Assembly (NCBI RefSeq): GCF_000622365.1
Contig: NZ_JASC01000014.1
Location: 248,001 to 312,000 of the forward strand
From: Sulfitobacter noctilucae
GTDB lineage: Bacteria; Pseudomonadota; Alphaproteobacteria; Rhodobacterales; Rhodobacteraceae
DNA: 64,000 nt
Direction: 5' to 3'
The notes beneath the pieces are model-generated. The model was not told the DNA's origin, ran no database searches, and worked only from the letters and a program-made list of their open reading frames with translations. Below, piece by piece: positions 52,291-61,667 of the stretch. The first letter of the stretch is position 1. Every line of letters starts with the position of its first letter. Made by a program: the position numbers and the translations under genes.

Positions 52291-53502
52291 ATGAACAAAA
52301 CTCCGAATTTGGCGCAAGGCCGCCCCTATCTGGCGATCCCCGGTCCCTCGGTCATTCCAGATGCCGTGTTGCAGGCGATGCACCGCGCGGCGCCGAATAT
52401 CTATGCGGGGGAATTGGTCGAGATGATGCCGGGGCTGACGGCGGACCTGAAACGCATCGCTCGCACCGCGCATCATGTTGCGATGTATACGGGCAACGGC
52501 CATGCGGCATGGGAAGCGTCACTCGCCAATGTCATCCAACCCGGCGACAAGGTATTGGTACCCGCCACAGGCCGCTTTGGCATCGGTTGGAGTGAATGTG
52601 CGCGCTTGCAGGGTGCCGAGGTCGAAGTGCTGGATTTTGGCAAGCAATCCCCGATGGACATGGAAAAGATCGCCGACGCTCTGCGCGCCGACAAAGCGCA
52701 TGAGATTAAAGCGGTGCTGGCGGTGCATGTCGATACTTCCACCTCGATCCGCAACGACATTGCCGCGCTGCGCGGCGTGTTGGACGCGGAAGGCCATCCC
52801 GCGTTGTTGATGGCCGACTGTATCGCATCGCTAGGCTGTGACATCTTCGAGATGGACGCATGGGGCGTTGATGTGATGGTTACGGGCTGCCAAAAAGGAT
52901 TGATGGTGCCACCCGGCATGTCCTTCGTGTTCTTCAATGACAAGGCCGAGGCGGCGCGTGCGAAATTGCCCCGCGTCAGCTGGTACTGGGATTGGACACC
53001 ACGGGCCCATGCAGAAGAGTTCTTTCAGTATCACGCAGGCACCGCACCCACGCACCATCTCTATGGTCTGCGTACCGCGCTCGATATGATCCACGCGGAA
53101 GGTGTCGAACAGGTTTGGGCACGCCACGCGACACTAGCCCGCGCCGTCTGGGCAGCCTGCGAGGCATGGAGCACAGGCGGCAGTTTTGCCATGAATGTCT
53201 CGGATCGGGCGCATCGCAGCAATGCGGTGACCTCTCTGCGCCTGCAATCGCCCAACGCCACAGCCCTGCGCGATTTTGTCGAAAGACAGTTGGGGCTGAC
53301 CCTTGGCATCGGGCTGGGCATGGCACCACCCGGTGATCCATCATGGCACGGGTTTTTCCGATTGGGCCACATGGGCCATGTGAACGGACATATGATCATG
53401 GGCATGCTCGGCGGGATCGAGGCCGGTCTGCGCGGTTTGGGTGTCGATCATGGGGCCGGTGCGCTGGATGCGGCGGCGGATGTGATCGGCGGCAACGCCT
53501 GA
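52291..53502 (+). CDS. Class V aminotransferase (alanine/serine-glyoxylate type)
   Basis: A 403-residue PLP enzyme of the class V aminotransferase family. N-terminal IPGPSVIPDAVLQAMHRAAP is the typical opening of serine-glyoxylate and alanine-glyoxylate aminotransferases; TGNGHAAWEASLANVIQPGD follows. The PLP lysine is Lys202 in VMVTGCQKGLMVPPGMSFVF. The C-terminal LGIGLGMAPPG and FRLGHMGHVNGHMIMGMLGG are also characteristic. It probably transfers amino groups to glyoxylate or pyruvate in serine/glycine metabolism; the exact donor is open. It is divergent from the ABC exporter gene. Confidence 0.87.
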   Translation: MNKTPNLAQGRPYLAIPGPSVIPDAVLQAMHRAAPNIYAGELVEMMPGLTADLKRIARTAHHVAMYTGNGHAAWEASLANVIQPGDKVLVPATGRFGIGWSECARLQGAEVEVLDFGKQSPMDMEKIADALRADKAHEIKAVLAVHVDTSTSIRNDIAALRGVLDAEGHPALLMADCIASLGCDIFEMDAWGVDVMVTGCQKGLMVPPGMSFVFFNDKAEAARAKLPRVSWYWDWTPRAHAEEFFQYHAGTAPTHHLYGLRTALDMIHAEGVEQVWARHATLARAVWAACEAWSTGGSFAMNVSDRAHRSNAVTSLRLQSPNATALRDFVERQLGLTLGIGLGMAPPGDPSWHGFFRLGHMGHVNGHMIMGMLGGIEAGLRGLGVDHGAGALDAAADVIGGNA

Positions 53503-53503
53503 G

Positions 53504-53686
53504 TTAATGCCGTGCCAATCCGATGCGAGTGATGATCTGATTAAGTACCCATCCGGTGACGGCGACCGCAAGAATGCCCCAAATAGCCCAGATCATTATG
53601 AAAACCCATGCAAGGTTGACACCGAACATCACGACGCAGGCTTGCGTGTAATTCGGGGCGGAAGGGCGGTCACTTGTGTCGCGCAT
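53504..53686 (-). CDS. Small single-helix or hairpin membrane protein
   Basis: A 60-residue protein with a polar N-terminus (MRDTSDRPSAPNYTQA), a long hydrophobic stretch (CVVMFGVNLAWVFIMIWAIW, then GILAVAVTGWVLNQIITRIG) and the end LARH. The hydrophobic part could span the membrane twice. The ATG at 53686 has AAGG upstream. Its stop is one base from that of the class V aminotransferase on the plus strand; hisC lies 53 bases upstream on the same strand. I do not recognise it. The frame, start signal and membrane pattern make it a credible gene. Confidence 0.6.
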   Translation of the reverse strand: MRDTSDRPSAPNYTQACVVMFGVNLAWVFIMIWAIWGILAVAVTGWVLNQIITRIGLARH

Positions 53687-53739
53687 CGGGGCTGACCTTC
53701 AATTTCTCAAGCTAGACTATAGCCCGGGAAACGCCCCCG

Positions 53740-54843
53740 TCAGCCCTTTTTTGCGTCAGACAATGCGGCGGGCAAGGCTGCGGCGAAGGCATCAAGTTGC
53801 GCAGGCGTGCCGCAGCTGACGCGAATACAGCGGTTTTGCGGCGCGGCAAATGGCATGCGCACGAAGATGCCCCGCGCGACCAAACCGTCCAGCACAGCCT
53901 TGGCGAAAGCCGCATCGCGCTTGCAGTCGATCGCCACGAAATTTGCCGCCGACGGCAGGGCGGTGAGGTCGTTGTCCCGGGCAATCGCGGTGATGCGGAT
54001 ACGGGCATGTTCGATCTGGTGCAGCACCGTTTTGAGCCAGCTTTGATCCTTGAGGGCTGCGAGCGCACCGGCCTGAGCGGCACGGTTCATGCCGAAGTGG
54101 TTGCGTACCTTGTGAAAGGCCGTGATCAGCTCAGGCGCTCCAAGCGCATAACCGACACGCGCGCCTGCCATGCCATAAGCCTTTGAGAAAGTGCGCATTC
54201 TGATAACGCGCGGGTCGTCGAGCGGAAGAGGCAGGGCGGTGCCCTCAGGAGCCGTGTCGACATATGCCTCATCCAGGACCAGCAGCGTACCTTGAGGCAA
54301 CTCTTCCATCGCTTTCACGATGTCATTGCCCTTGTGACAGGACCCCATCGGATTGTCAGGATTTGCCATGTAGACCAGTTTGGCGTCCACTTCAGCCGCC
54401 TTGGCAAAAAGTGCTCCGGGATCTTCGTGATCGTCGCGATAAGGAACTTTGTGCAGGATGCCGCCAAAGCCTGCGACATGGTAATTAAAGGTCGGATAGG
54501 CCCCGTCTGAAGTGACCACCGCATCACCCGGCTCCACGAAAAGACGGACAAGATAGCTTAGCAGCCCGTCAATGCCCTCGCCCACAACAATGTGATCCAT
54601 TGTCGTGTTATGATGGACCGCAAGGGCCGCGCGCAGATCAAAGCTTTCGGGATCGCCGTACATCCACTGATCGGCCTCTGCCATGGCTTTGATCGCCGCC
54701 GGGGACGGGCCGAAGACATTTTCATTGGCCCCCAGTCGCGCTTCGAAGGGACGTTTTTGCAGGCGTTCCTGCGTCTCCGGTCCCACAAAAGGAACCGTTG
54801 CAGGCAAGGATTGGGCGAGGGGGGTGAGGCGATGTTCTGTCAT
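53740..54843 (-). CDS. hisC: Histidinol-phosphate aminotransferase (HisC-type)
   Basis: PLP enzyme of histidine synthesis: imidazole-acetol phosphate plus glutamate to histidinol phosphate. It has 367 residues. Fold-type I marks: LGANENVFGPSPAAIKAM, YMANPDNPMGSCHKGND, VLDEAYVDTAPEG, the PLP lysine Lys221 in MRTFSKAYGMAGARVGYALG, and IRVSCGTPAQLDAF near the end. I start at ATG 54843 (MTEHRLTPLA); the frame is open a further 180 bases but without similarity. Close relatives also act on aromatic amino acids, so hisC is the best but not the only reading. No other his gene is nearby. Confidence 0.85.
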   Translation of the reverse strand: MTEHRLTPLAQSLPATVPFVGPETQERLQKRPFEARLGANENVFGPSPAAIKAMAEADQWMYGDPESFDLRAALAVHHNTTMDHIVVGEGIDGLLSYLVRLFVEPGDAVVTSDGAYPTFNYHVAGFGGILHKVPYRDDHEDPGALFAKAAEVDAKLVYMANPDNPMGSCHKGNDIVKAMEELPQGTLLVLDEAYVDTAPEGTALPLPLDDPRVIRMRTFSKAYGMAGARVGYALGAPELITAFHKVRNHFGMNRAAQAGALAALKDQSWLKTVLHQIEHARIRITAIARDNDLTALPSAANFVAIDCKRDAAFAKAVLDGLVARGIFVRMPFAAPQNRCIRVSCGTPAQLDAFAAALPAALSDAKKG

Positions 54844-54940
54844 GTCACGGTGATAGGGCGGGGCAGTGATTTGAGCAAGTGACTGGATTTCTGGTGCAAC
54901 CATAGGTATGTGAGAATGGTTCGCAACTAAGGGGGCGAGA

Positions 54941-55105
54941 ATGCCAAAATTATCAAGACGCGGTTTCATTGCAGCCACACTGGCGGCGGGCACGGTGCGC
55001 ACACTGCCGGTGATCGCGACCAAACCGCCCGCACGGCAAATCCTGACGCTGGTCTATGACAAGAGCCTTGGTATGATGCGCGCGGTAGAGCGATTGGCCC
55101 CTTAA
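54941..55105 (+). CDS. 54-residue Tat-signal-type small protein
   Basis: This small gene encodes a basic twin-arginine start (MPKLSRRGFIAATLAAGTVR), a short linker rich in Pro and Arg and the end ILTLVYDKSLGMMRAVERLA followed by Pro. RRGFIAATLAAG fits the SRRxFL export motif. The ATG follows GGGGGCGAG. The C-terminal YDKSLGMMRAVERL resembles, from memory, short proteins encoded near hisC in other Rhodobacterales. If exported, the mature part would be only about 25 residues, so it may instead stay as a membrane-linked peptide. Function unknown. It is divergent from hisC (97 bases) and 95 bases upstream of the crotonase gene. Confidence 0.6.
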   Translation: MPKLSRRGFIAATLAAGTVRTLPVIATKPPARQILTLVYDKSLGMMRAVERLAP

Positions 55106-55200
55106 GGCCGGTTGCCTGAGGCCGGGGCAATTGCCGCCACGTTTTGCTGGTCTGGCGCGCTCTGATGCGCTCAGGTACCGTAAAACAACCGGAGGATCCC

Positions 55201-55989
55201 ATGACCCGCGTCACTGTAACCTATGAAAACCACATTGCCTTTGTTCGTCTGACACGCGCCGACAAGATGAATGCCGTAGATCAGGAAATGATCGACGGCA
55301 TTATCGCCGCCGGGCAGGAAGTCGCGGCATCTGATGCCCGCGCTGCTGTGGTCTCCGGCGAGGGCAAGGCCTTTTGCGCAGGCATTGATATCACCGGGTT
55401 GGCCGGGATGGTGGGGAAAGACCCTGCCGATGTGCTGATGCCACGCACTCATGGCGATGGGACGACGAACCAGTGGCAGGAAGTTGCGATGATCTGGCAC
55501 CGGATGGAAATCCCGGTGATCGCCGCGATTCACGGGGTGTGTTTCGGCGCGGGTATCCAGTTGGCGCTGGGCGCGGACATTCGCATTGCGGCACCGGGCA
55601 CGCGGTTTGCGGTGATGGAGATGAAATGGGGAATTGTCCCTGATATGGGCGGCATGGCCCTGCTGCCCAAACTGGTGCGGTCCGATGTGCTGCGTCGAAT
55701 GACCTATACCGCCGAGCAGATTGATGCGGAGCAGGCGGCGGCCTGGGGTATTATCACCGAGATTGCAGAGGATCCTCTGGCGGCAGCGACCGATTTGGCG
55801 GGCGTGATTGCCGGAAAAAGCCCGTCAGCGGTACGGGCTGCCAAGCGGTTGATCGCAATTGCGGAATCTCAGGACGATGGGGCGATCCTGGACGCGGAGT
55901 CCCGGATACAGTCGGAATTGATAGGCAAGCCGCATCAGATGGAAGTGATTGCAGCTGAGATGGGGAAACGGCCCGCTGTCTTTAAATAG
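55201..55989 (+). CDS. Enoyl-CoA hydratase/isomerase (crotonase family)
   Basis: A 262-residue crotonase-fold enzyme. Oxyanion-hole regions: VVSGEGKAFCAGIDITGLAG and IPVIAAIHGVCFGAGIQLAL, then GADIRIAAPGTRFAVMEMKW and IVPDMGGMALLPKLV. The second catalytic Glu of classic hydratases (usual place about residue 140-165) is replaced in the MKWGIVPDMGG segment, so an isomerase or another crotonase activity is possible. A strong GGAGGATCCC ribosome site fixes the ATG at 55201; the frame extends upstream but is not used. Downstream terminator shared with valS. Confidence 0.87.
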   Translation: MTRVTVTYENHIAFVRLTRADKMNAVDQEMIDGIIAAGQEVAASDARAAVVSGEGKAFCAGIDITGLAGMVGKDPADVLMPRTHGDGTTNQWQEVAMIWHRMEIPVIAAIHGVCFGAGIQLALGADIRIAAPGTRFAVMEMKWGIVPDMGGMALLPKLVRSDVLRRMTYTAEQIDAEQAAAWGIITEIAEDPLAAATDLAGVIAGKSPSAVRAAKRLIAIAESQDDGAILDAESRIQSELIGKPHQMEVIAAEMGKRPAVFK

Positions 55990-56045
55990 GACAGCACACT
56001 GCGTCTTCTGTGGATGGTATTTTTAAAAGGGTGAAATTAGGATGG

Positions 56046-56075
56046 AGCGCCCCCTGTCTGCAGGGGGCGCTTTTT
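56046..56075 (+). terminator. Intrinsic terminator after the crotonase gene
   Basis: A perfect 11-bp stem AGCGCCCCCTG / CAGGGGGCGCT with loop TCTG is followed by TTTT. It lies 57 bases past the crotonase stop and 2 bases beyond the valS stop on the other strand, so the stem may also end valS mRNA. Confidence 0.85.
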
Positions 56076-56076
56076 G

Positions 56077-59000
56077 CTATCCGATTTCGGCCAGACGGTC
56101 GAGAGCGGCCTGCAACTGGTCTGCTTCTTCTTGCCGTGCATCAAGGTTGGCTTGGGCTTCGGCAACGACCTCTTCCGGCGCGGAGGCGGCGAATTTGGGG
56201 TTGTTCAGACGCCCCTTCAGGCCACCGATCTCCTTGCCCAGCTTGTCGAGCGACTTTTGCAGACGCACCTTTTCAGCGTCGATGTCGATGATCCCTTCAA
56301 GCGGCAGACCCAAAGACGCGGCGCGGGCGGGGATGGAGGCGGTCCCTTTGGGGAAAGCCGCCACTTCGCTCAGGCTTTCGACGCCAGCCCGGCGGGCGAT
56401 CAGGTCTTTGTTGCGTTCCCATGCCAGTTTGCCGGCGGCGTCGATCTCGGTATAGACCATATCGACCTTGGCGCTGCCCGGCACACCCATCGCCACACGG
56501 GCAGAGCGGATGTTCTGGATAAGCGCGATCACCCAGTTCAGCTCGCCATCTGCCTCGGCGTCGAGCATTTCGGCTTCCGTGTAAGTTGGCCAATCGGCAT
56601 GTACCAGCATCTTGGGGCGCTCTTTGAGGCCCCAAAGCTCTTCGGTGATGAAGGGCATGATCGGGTGCAGCAGGATCAGGCATTGGTCCAACGCCCAGCC
56701 ATAGGTCGCGCGGGTTTCTGCGATAGCAGCGGCATCGTCGCCGTCAAAAATCGGCTTGGTGAATTCAAGATACCAGTCGCAGAAGGTGCCCCAAACGAAG
56801 GCGTAAAGCGTATTGGCAGCGTCGTTGAACCGGTACTGGGTCAGCGCGGTATCGACGGCCTCGCGGGTCTTGGCGATCTCGCCTTTGATCCATTTGTTCA
56901 CGGTCAGCGTCGTCTCGGGCGCTGCATCGCTGTGCGGCACCTCAAGCACGCCGTTGCGTTCGGCAAAGGCGGTGGCGTTCCAGATCTTGTTACCGAATTT
57001 ACGGTAGCCGTCGATACGCGCAGTGCTGAGCTTCAGGTCGCGCCCCATCGCCGCCATCGAAGTCAGCGTAAAGCGCACCGCATCAGCACCGTATTCGTCG
57101 ATCAGTTCCAGCGGGTCGAGTACGTTGCCTAAAGACTTCGACATCTTCTTGCCTTTCTCGTCACGCACAAGCGCGTGGACATAGACAGTGTCGAAGGGTT
57201 TCTGGCCGACCACAGCGTATTGCATCATCATCATCCGGGCGACCCAGAAAAAGATGATGTCGAAGCCGGTGATCAGAACAGAAGTCGGGAAGTACTTTTC
57301 CAACTCCTCCGTCTGCTCGGGCCAGCCCAGCGTGCCGATGGGCCACAGGCCAGAGGAGAACCATGTGTCAAGGACGTCAGGGTCGCGCCATACAGGATAG
57401 AGGATATCTGTAGGATCCTGACTGCCTGTATAGATCGCAAGGCTTTCAGCTAGAACATGCATGGCGTCGCTGCGCGAGGAAACTTCGACCACGCGGGCGA
57501 GGTTGAGGGGGGTGGGCAGCTTTGCAAGAACGTCAGCGAACTTGTCTGTGACAGCGCCAAAATCGGCAGCGCAATGATGGTGGTCGCTTGTTTCTGGCAG
57601 AGATTGGTTCAGCAGCAGGCGCGATATCTCAACCATATCGAGTGCGCCGTCGCCCTCGTCGTCGGTGAAACCCGCGCCGGTGAGGTCTAGACCATACCAT
57701 ACCGGGATCTGATGACCCCACCACAGCTGGCGCGAGATGCACCACGGCTCGATATTCTCAAGCCAGTGGAAATACACCTTCTTGTCCTGCTCGGGCAAGA
57801 TTTGCGTATCGCCGTTGCGCACAGCGTCCAGCGCGGGGCCGACGATCTTGTCGGTGTCCACGAACCATTGATCCGTGAGCGCTGGCTCAATCACCACCTT
57901 GGAGCGGTCCCCGAAAGGCTGCATGATCTTTTTCGCCTCGACCAGCGGGACAAGGGTATCTTCCCGCGCTTCGCCGCCTTCTTCGGGGGCAAGAGTTTTG
58001 ATCGCAGCTTTGCCCAGACGCGGATCATGAGCTTGCGTCATTACGGCCAGACCTTCGGCGGTGATGTCTTCGATCACCTTCTTGCGGGCATCGAAACGGT
58101 CCAGACCACGGTAGTCTTCTGGCACGAGGTTGATCTCGGTCGCATCCGCAGGAGCATCCTCGCGGCCTTCGGCGATGGCTTGGGCGCGGGCAGCAGCCTG
58201 ATCATAGGGGAGGCCATCGGCACGCATGGCACCGCGGGTGTCCATCAGCGCGTAGAGGGGAATGTTGTTGCGCCTTGCGACTTCGTAGTCGTTGAAATCA
58301 TGCGCCCCGGTAATTTTGACCGCACCCGAGCCAAAGTCAGGATCGGGATAGGCGTCCGTGATGATCGGGATCAGTCGGCGATGCTCTTTCGGCCCCACGG
58401 GAATTTCACACAGCTTGCCCACGATGGACGCATAGCGTTCGTCGGACGGATGCACCGCAACCGCACCATCGCCCAGCATGGTTTCGGGGCGGGTGGTGGC
58501 GATAGAGATATAGTCGCGCTCCTCCTCGAACAGGACCGCGCCGTCTTCGTCTTTCTCGACGTAGGTGTAGGTGGCACCGCCCGCGAGCGGGTATTTGAAA
58601 TGCCACATATGGCCGTCAACTTCAGTGGATTCGACCTCCAGATCGGAGATTGCGGTTTCAAACTGCGGGTCCCAGTTCACCAACCGCTTGCCGCGATAGA
58701 TCAGGCCTTTGTTGTACATATCAACAAAGACTTTGATCACAGCATCGTGGAAATTGCCGTCTTCGCCTTCCGGCGCACCCGGTGCACCGGACATGGTAAA
58801 GGCATTGCGGTCCCAGTCACAGGACGCACCAAGACGTTTGAGCTGTTCGATGATCGTGCCGCCGGACTGCTTTTTCCAATCCCAGATTTTTGCTGTAAAT
58901 GCTTCGCGGCCCAACTCGCGGCGGGTCGTGTTGCCTTCGGCTGCAAGCTGACGCTCTACCACCATCTGCGTGGCGATGCCGGCATGGTCCTGCCCCGGCT

Positions 59001-59235
59001 GCCACAGCGTGTCGAACCCGCGCATCCGGTGCCAGCGCGTCAGGATATCCTGAAGCGTGTTGTTAAAAGCATGACCCATATGCAGCACGCCCGTCACATT
59101 AGGCGGCGGGATCATGATCGAAAACGTCTCGGGGCGCGAGGCATTGGCCCCAGCCGAAAAGCACCCAGCTTTTTCCCATGCGGCATAAAGGCGGGCTTCG
59201 GCCTCGGCGGCGTTGAAAGTTTTGTCCAGAGCCAT
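56077..59235 (-). CDS. valS: Valyl-tRNA synthetase
   Basis: Charges tRNA-Val. The 1052-residue protein has the class I signatures: [15 protein letters not shown] (HIGH-type) and [15 protein letters not shown] (KMSKS). The editing domain has [19 protein letters not shown]. The C-terminal coiled-coil arm is ALPLEG-like [20 protein letters not shown] and [20 protein letters not shown]. It is about 100 residues longer than the E. coli enzyme. Part of this is an unusual segment of about 104 residues between QIPVWYG and DVLDTWFSS (bases about 57385-57690), where E. coli has about 30. Start at ATG 59235, with GAGG upstream; the 38 extra codons above it are not conserved. Confidence 0.94.
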   Translation of the reverse strand: MALDKTFNAAEAEARLYAAWEKAGCFSAGANASRPETFSIMIPPPNVTGVLHMGHAFNNTLQDILTRWHRMRGFDTLWQPGQDHAGIATQMVVERQLAAEGNTTRRELGREAFTAKIWDWKKQSGGTIIEQLKRLGASCDWDRNAFTMSGAPGAPEGEDGNFHDAVIKVFVDMYNKGLIYRGKRLVNWDPQFETAISDLEVESTEVDGHMWHFKYPLAGGATYTYVEKDEDGAVLFEEERDYISIATTRPETMLGDGAVAVHPSDERYASIVGKLCEIPVGPKEHRRLIPIITDAYPDPDFGSGAVKITGAHDFNDYEVARRNNIPLYALMDTRGAMRADGLPYDQAAARAQAIAEGREDAPADATEINLVPEDYRGLDRFDARKKVIEDITAEGLAVMTQAHDPRLGKAAIKTLAPEEGGEAREDTLVPLVEAKKIMQPFGDRSKVVIEPALTDQWFVDTDKIVGPALDAVRNGDTQILPEQDKKVYFHWLENIEPWCISRQLWWGHQIPVWYGLDLTGAGFTDDEGDGALDMVEISRLLLNQSLPETSDHHHCAADFGAVTDKFADVLAKLPTPLNLARVVEVSSRSDAMHVLAESLAIYTGSQDPTDILYPVWRDPDVLDTWFSSGLWPIGTLGWPEQTEELEKYFPTSVLITGFDIIFFWVARMMMMQYAVVGQKPFDTVYVHALVRDEKGKKMSKSLGNVLDPLELIDEYGADAVRFTLTSMAAMGRDLKLSTARIDGYRKFGNKIWNATAFAERNGVLEVPHSDAAPETTLTVNKWIKGEIAKTREAVDTALTQYRFNDAANTLYAFVWGTFCDWYLEFTKPIFDGDDAAAIAETRATYGWALDQCLILLHPIMPFITEELWGLKERPKMLVHADWPTYTEAEMLDAEADGELNWVIALIQNIRSARVAMGVPGSAKVDMVYTEIDAAGKLAWERNKDLIARRAGVESLSEVAAFPKGTASIPARAASLGLPLEGIIDIDAEKVRLQKSLDKLGKEIGGLKGRLNNPKFAASAPEEVVAEAQANLDARQEEADQLQAALDRLAEIG

Positions 59236-59369
59236 GATTTTGATCCTCAAAACAGCGTTATCGCCCGATCTAACGGAGGATTGCGCAGAGGGAAAGGGCG
59301 GGCTGGACAATGGGGCCGTGGTGGTTATGTCATTACGGGTAAATTCCAACCAGCGCGAGGCATTGCATC

Positions 59370-61667
59370 ATGGACAAGTTCGGTAAAAGTCAGGCGGTCA
59401 AACGTACGGAAGACGTGCGGTTTCTGACCGGCGAAGGCCAGTATGTCGATGATATCGCCCCCGAGGGTGCGCTGCACGGGTTCTTCTTCCGCTCGCCTAT
59501 CGGGCACGGTGTGATCTCCGAACTCGACGTGGCAGATGCGGCGGCGGCGGATGGTGTGCATCTGGTCCTGACGGCGGCTGATATGGAAGCGGCAGGCATG
59601 GACATCGCAATGGCCGGTGCCCTGGTCGACAACCGCGACGGCAGTAAAGGCGCGGCTCCGGTCCGCCCAATGTTGGCCAAGGACAAAGTGCGTTATACGG
59701 GCGAGCCTATCGCGCTGATTGTGGCGGACACGATGGCGCAGGCCCGTGATGCGGCGGAACTGATCATGTTTGACGCCGAGGATCTGCCCGCCAAGATCGA
59801 CACTGCACCGGGGGGCGAGACGTTGCACACTGAGGCACCCGACAACAAGGTTTTTGACTGGGGCATGGGCGACGAAGCCGCGACCGAGGCGGCTTTCAAA
59901 GCGGCGGCCCGCACGGTCGCGCTGGATGTCGATGACAACCGGATCATTGTGAATTCGATGGAGCCGCGTGGCTGCTACGCCGAATGGACCGATGGCCGCG
60001 TGCATGTGGCGCAAAACGGGCAGGGCGTCTGGGTGCACAAAGGATATTTGGCTAAAGCCTTCGGGTTGGAGCCAGAGATGGTGCGTGTGACCAACCCCGA
60101 TACGGGCGGCGGCTTTGGTATGAAGGGCATGACCTACAACGAATATTTCTGCGTGGCGCAAGCGGCCCGCGTGCTGGACCGGCCTGTGCGCTGGATGTCT
60201 GAGCGCACGGAGGCGATGCTGAGCGACAATGGCGGGCGCGACCTGACCTCGCTGGCGGAGTTCGCCTTTGACGCCAATAACAAGATCACTGCCTATCGGG
60301 TCACCAGCAAATGTAATCTCGGGGCTTACAACTCGCAGTTTGCGCAGTTCATCCAGACCCAACTGTTCAGCCGTGTATTGATGGGTGTCTATGATGTGCA
60401 AACGACGTGGCTGCAGGTCGATGGCTTTTACACCAACACCGTGCCCGTCGATGCCTACCGTGGTGCCGGCCGGCCCGAGGCGATCTATGTGCTTGAACGG
60501 CTAATGGACCGTGCCGCACGTGAATTGGGCGTGGATCCATGGGAGCTGCGCCGGATCAACTTCATCAAGCCCGATCAGTTTCCCTACACCGCCGCCACAG
60601 GCGAGACATACGATGTGGGCGATTTCAACAAAGTGCTGGCCCGCGCCGCTGCGCAAGCGGACCGCAAGGGGTTCGAGGCTCGTAAAGCAGCAGATGCCGA
60701 GCGCGGTCTACTGCGCGGGCAGGGGCTTTGCTATTACATCGAAAGTATCCTTGGTGACCCCTCTGAAGGCGCAAAGGTCGAATTCAACGCGGATGGCACC
60801 GTCAACATCTATGTTGGCACCCAGTCCAACGGGCAAGGGCACGAGACGGTCTATGCTCAGTTCCTGAGCGACCAATCGGGTATTCCGGCGGATAAGATCA
60901 CCGTCATTCAGGGGGATTCCGACCTGATTGCGCAGGGCGGCGGTACGGGTGGATCACGCTCTGTAACCACACAGAACAACGCGACGCTGGCCACCGTCAG
61001 CAAAATGACCGAGGCTTTCACCGCCTTTCTGGCGGACGAGATGGGCGTGCCTGCGTCCGAGATCAGCTTTGACGACGAACGCTTCCGCGCCGAGGGGTCA
61101 AACCTCACGCCAACAATGCTTGAGGTGGCAGAGATGGCCCGCGAGAAGGGGCGCGATGATCTGCTGACCCATCACGAACGCGCCACCTTGCCCGCACGCA
61201 GCTTCCCCAACGGTGCGCATGTGGCCGAAGTGGTGATTGACCCCGAAACCGGGATCGTGGTCACAGACCGCTATACGGTGGTGGACGATTTCGGCAATCT
61301 CATCAATCCAATGCTCGCCGAAGGTCAGGTGCATGGCGGTGTGGCGCAGGGCGTTGGCCAAGCAGTGCAGGAACGTGTGGTCTATGACGTTGACGGTCAA
61401 TTGCTCACGGCGTCCTTTATGGACTACGCCATGCCGCGTGCCGCTGATCTGCCGTATATTTCCTTCACCTCAGAGCCTGTGCCCTCGACCGCGAATGTGA
61501 TGGGCATGAAGGGCTGCGGCGAGGCGGGCACTGTTGGGGCGCTCGCCGCGGTTTCCAATGCCGTGCAGGATGCTTTGTGGGAACATGGGGTGCGTCAGGC
61601 GGATATGCCGTTTACGCCACACCGCGTTTGGGAGATGATGCATGCGGATCGGATCGCTGCCGAATGA
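59370..61667 (+). CDS. Form II CoxL-like molybdenum hydroxylase large subunit
   Basis: The 765-residue molybdopterin-binding large subunit of the xanthine dehydrogenase / carbon-monoxide dehydrogenase family. N-terminal domain: KRTEDVRFLTGEGQYVDDI. The active-site loop is AYRGAGR (residues 362-368), the form II mark; true CO dehydrogenase (form I) has AYxCSFR. The catalytic base is Glu718 in KGCGEAGTVGA. Molybdopterin contacts include GGGFGMKG and TQSNGQGHETVYAQFLSDQS. Such enzymes need FAD (CoxM) and 2Fe-2S (CoxS) subunits; neither gene is adjacent. Natural substrate unknown, probably an aromatic heterocycle or aldehyde. The start (ATG 59370) is 134 bases from divergent valS. Confidence 0.9.
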   Translation: MDKFGKSQAVKRTEDVRFLTGEGQYVDDIAPEGALHGFFFRSPIGHGVISELDVADAAAADGVHLVLTAADMEAAGMDIAMAGALVDNRDGSKGAAPVRPMLAKDKVRYTGEPIALIVADTMAQARDAAELIMFDAEDLPAKIDTAPGGETLHTEAPDNKVFDWGMGDEAATEAAFKAAARTVALDVDDNRIIVNSMEPRGCYAEWTDGRVHVAQNGQGVWVHKGYLAKAFGLEPEMVRVTNPDTGGGFGMKGMTYNEYFCVAQAARVLDRPVRWMSERTEAMLSDNGGRDLTSLAEFAFDANNKITAYRVTSKCNLGAYNSQFAQFIQTQLFSRVLMGVYDVQTTWLQVDGFYTNTVPVDAYRGAGRPEAIYVLERLMDRAARELGVDPWELRRINFIKPDQFPYTAATGETYDVGDFNKVLARAAAQADRKGFEARKAADAERGLLRGQGLCYYIESILGDPSEGAKVEFNADGTVNIYVGTQSNGQGHETVYAQFLSDQSGIPADKITVIQGDSDLIAQGGGTGGSRSVTTQNNATLATVSKMTEAFTAFLADEMGVPASEISFDDERFRAEGSNLTPTMLEVAEMAREKGRDDLLTHHERATLPARSFPNGAHVAEVVIDPETGIVVTDRYTVVDDFGNLINPMLAEGQVHGGVAQGVGQAVQERVVYDVDGQLLTASFMDYAMPRAADLPYISFTSEPVPSTANVMGMKGCGEAGTVGALAAVSNAVQDALWEHGVRQADMPFTPHRVWEMMHADRIAAE

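Noticed and set aside
57712-59427. A 571-codon open frame on the plus strand opposite valS.
   Set aside because: It is antisense to a complete valS with all catalytic motifs; long antisense frames are expected in GC-rich DNA and this one has no recognisable domain.
61642-61667. Possible frameshift joining the CoxL-like gene and the DUF2235 gene.
   Set aside because: Both proteins are complete at the junction by family criteria; a 26-base overlap of separate genes is the simpler reading.
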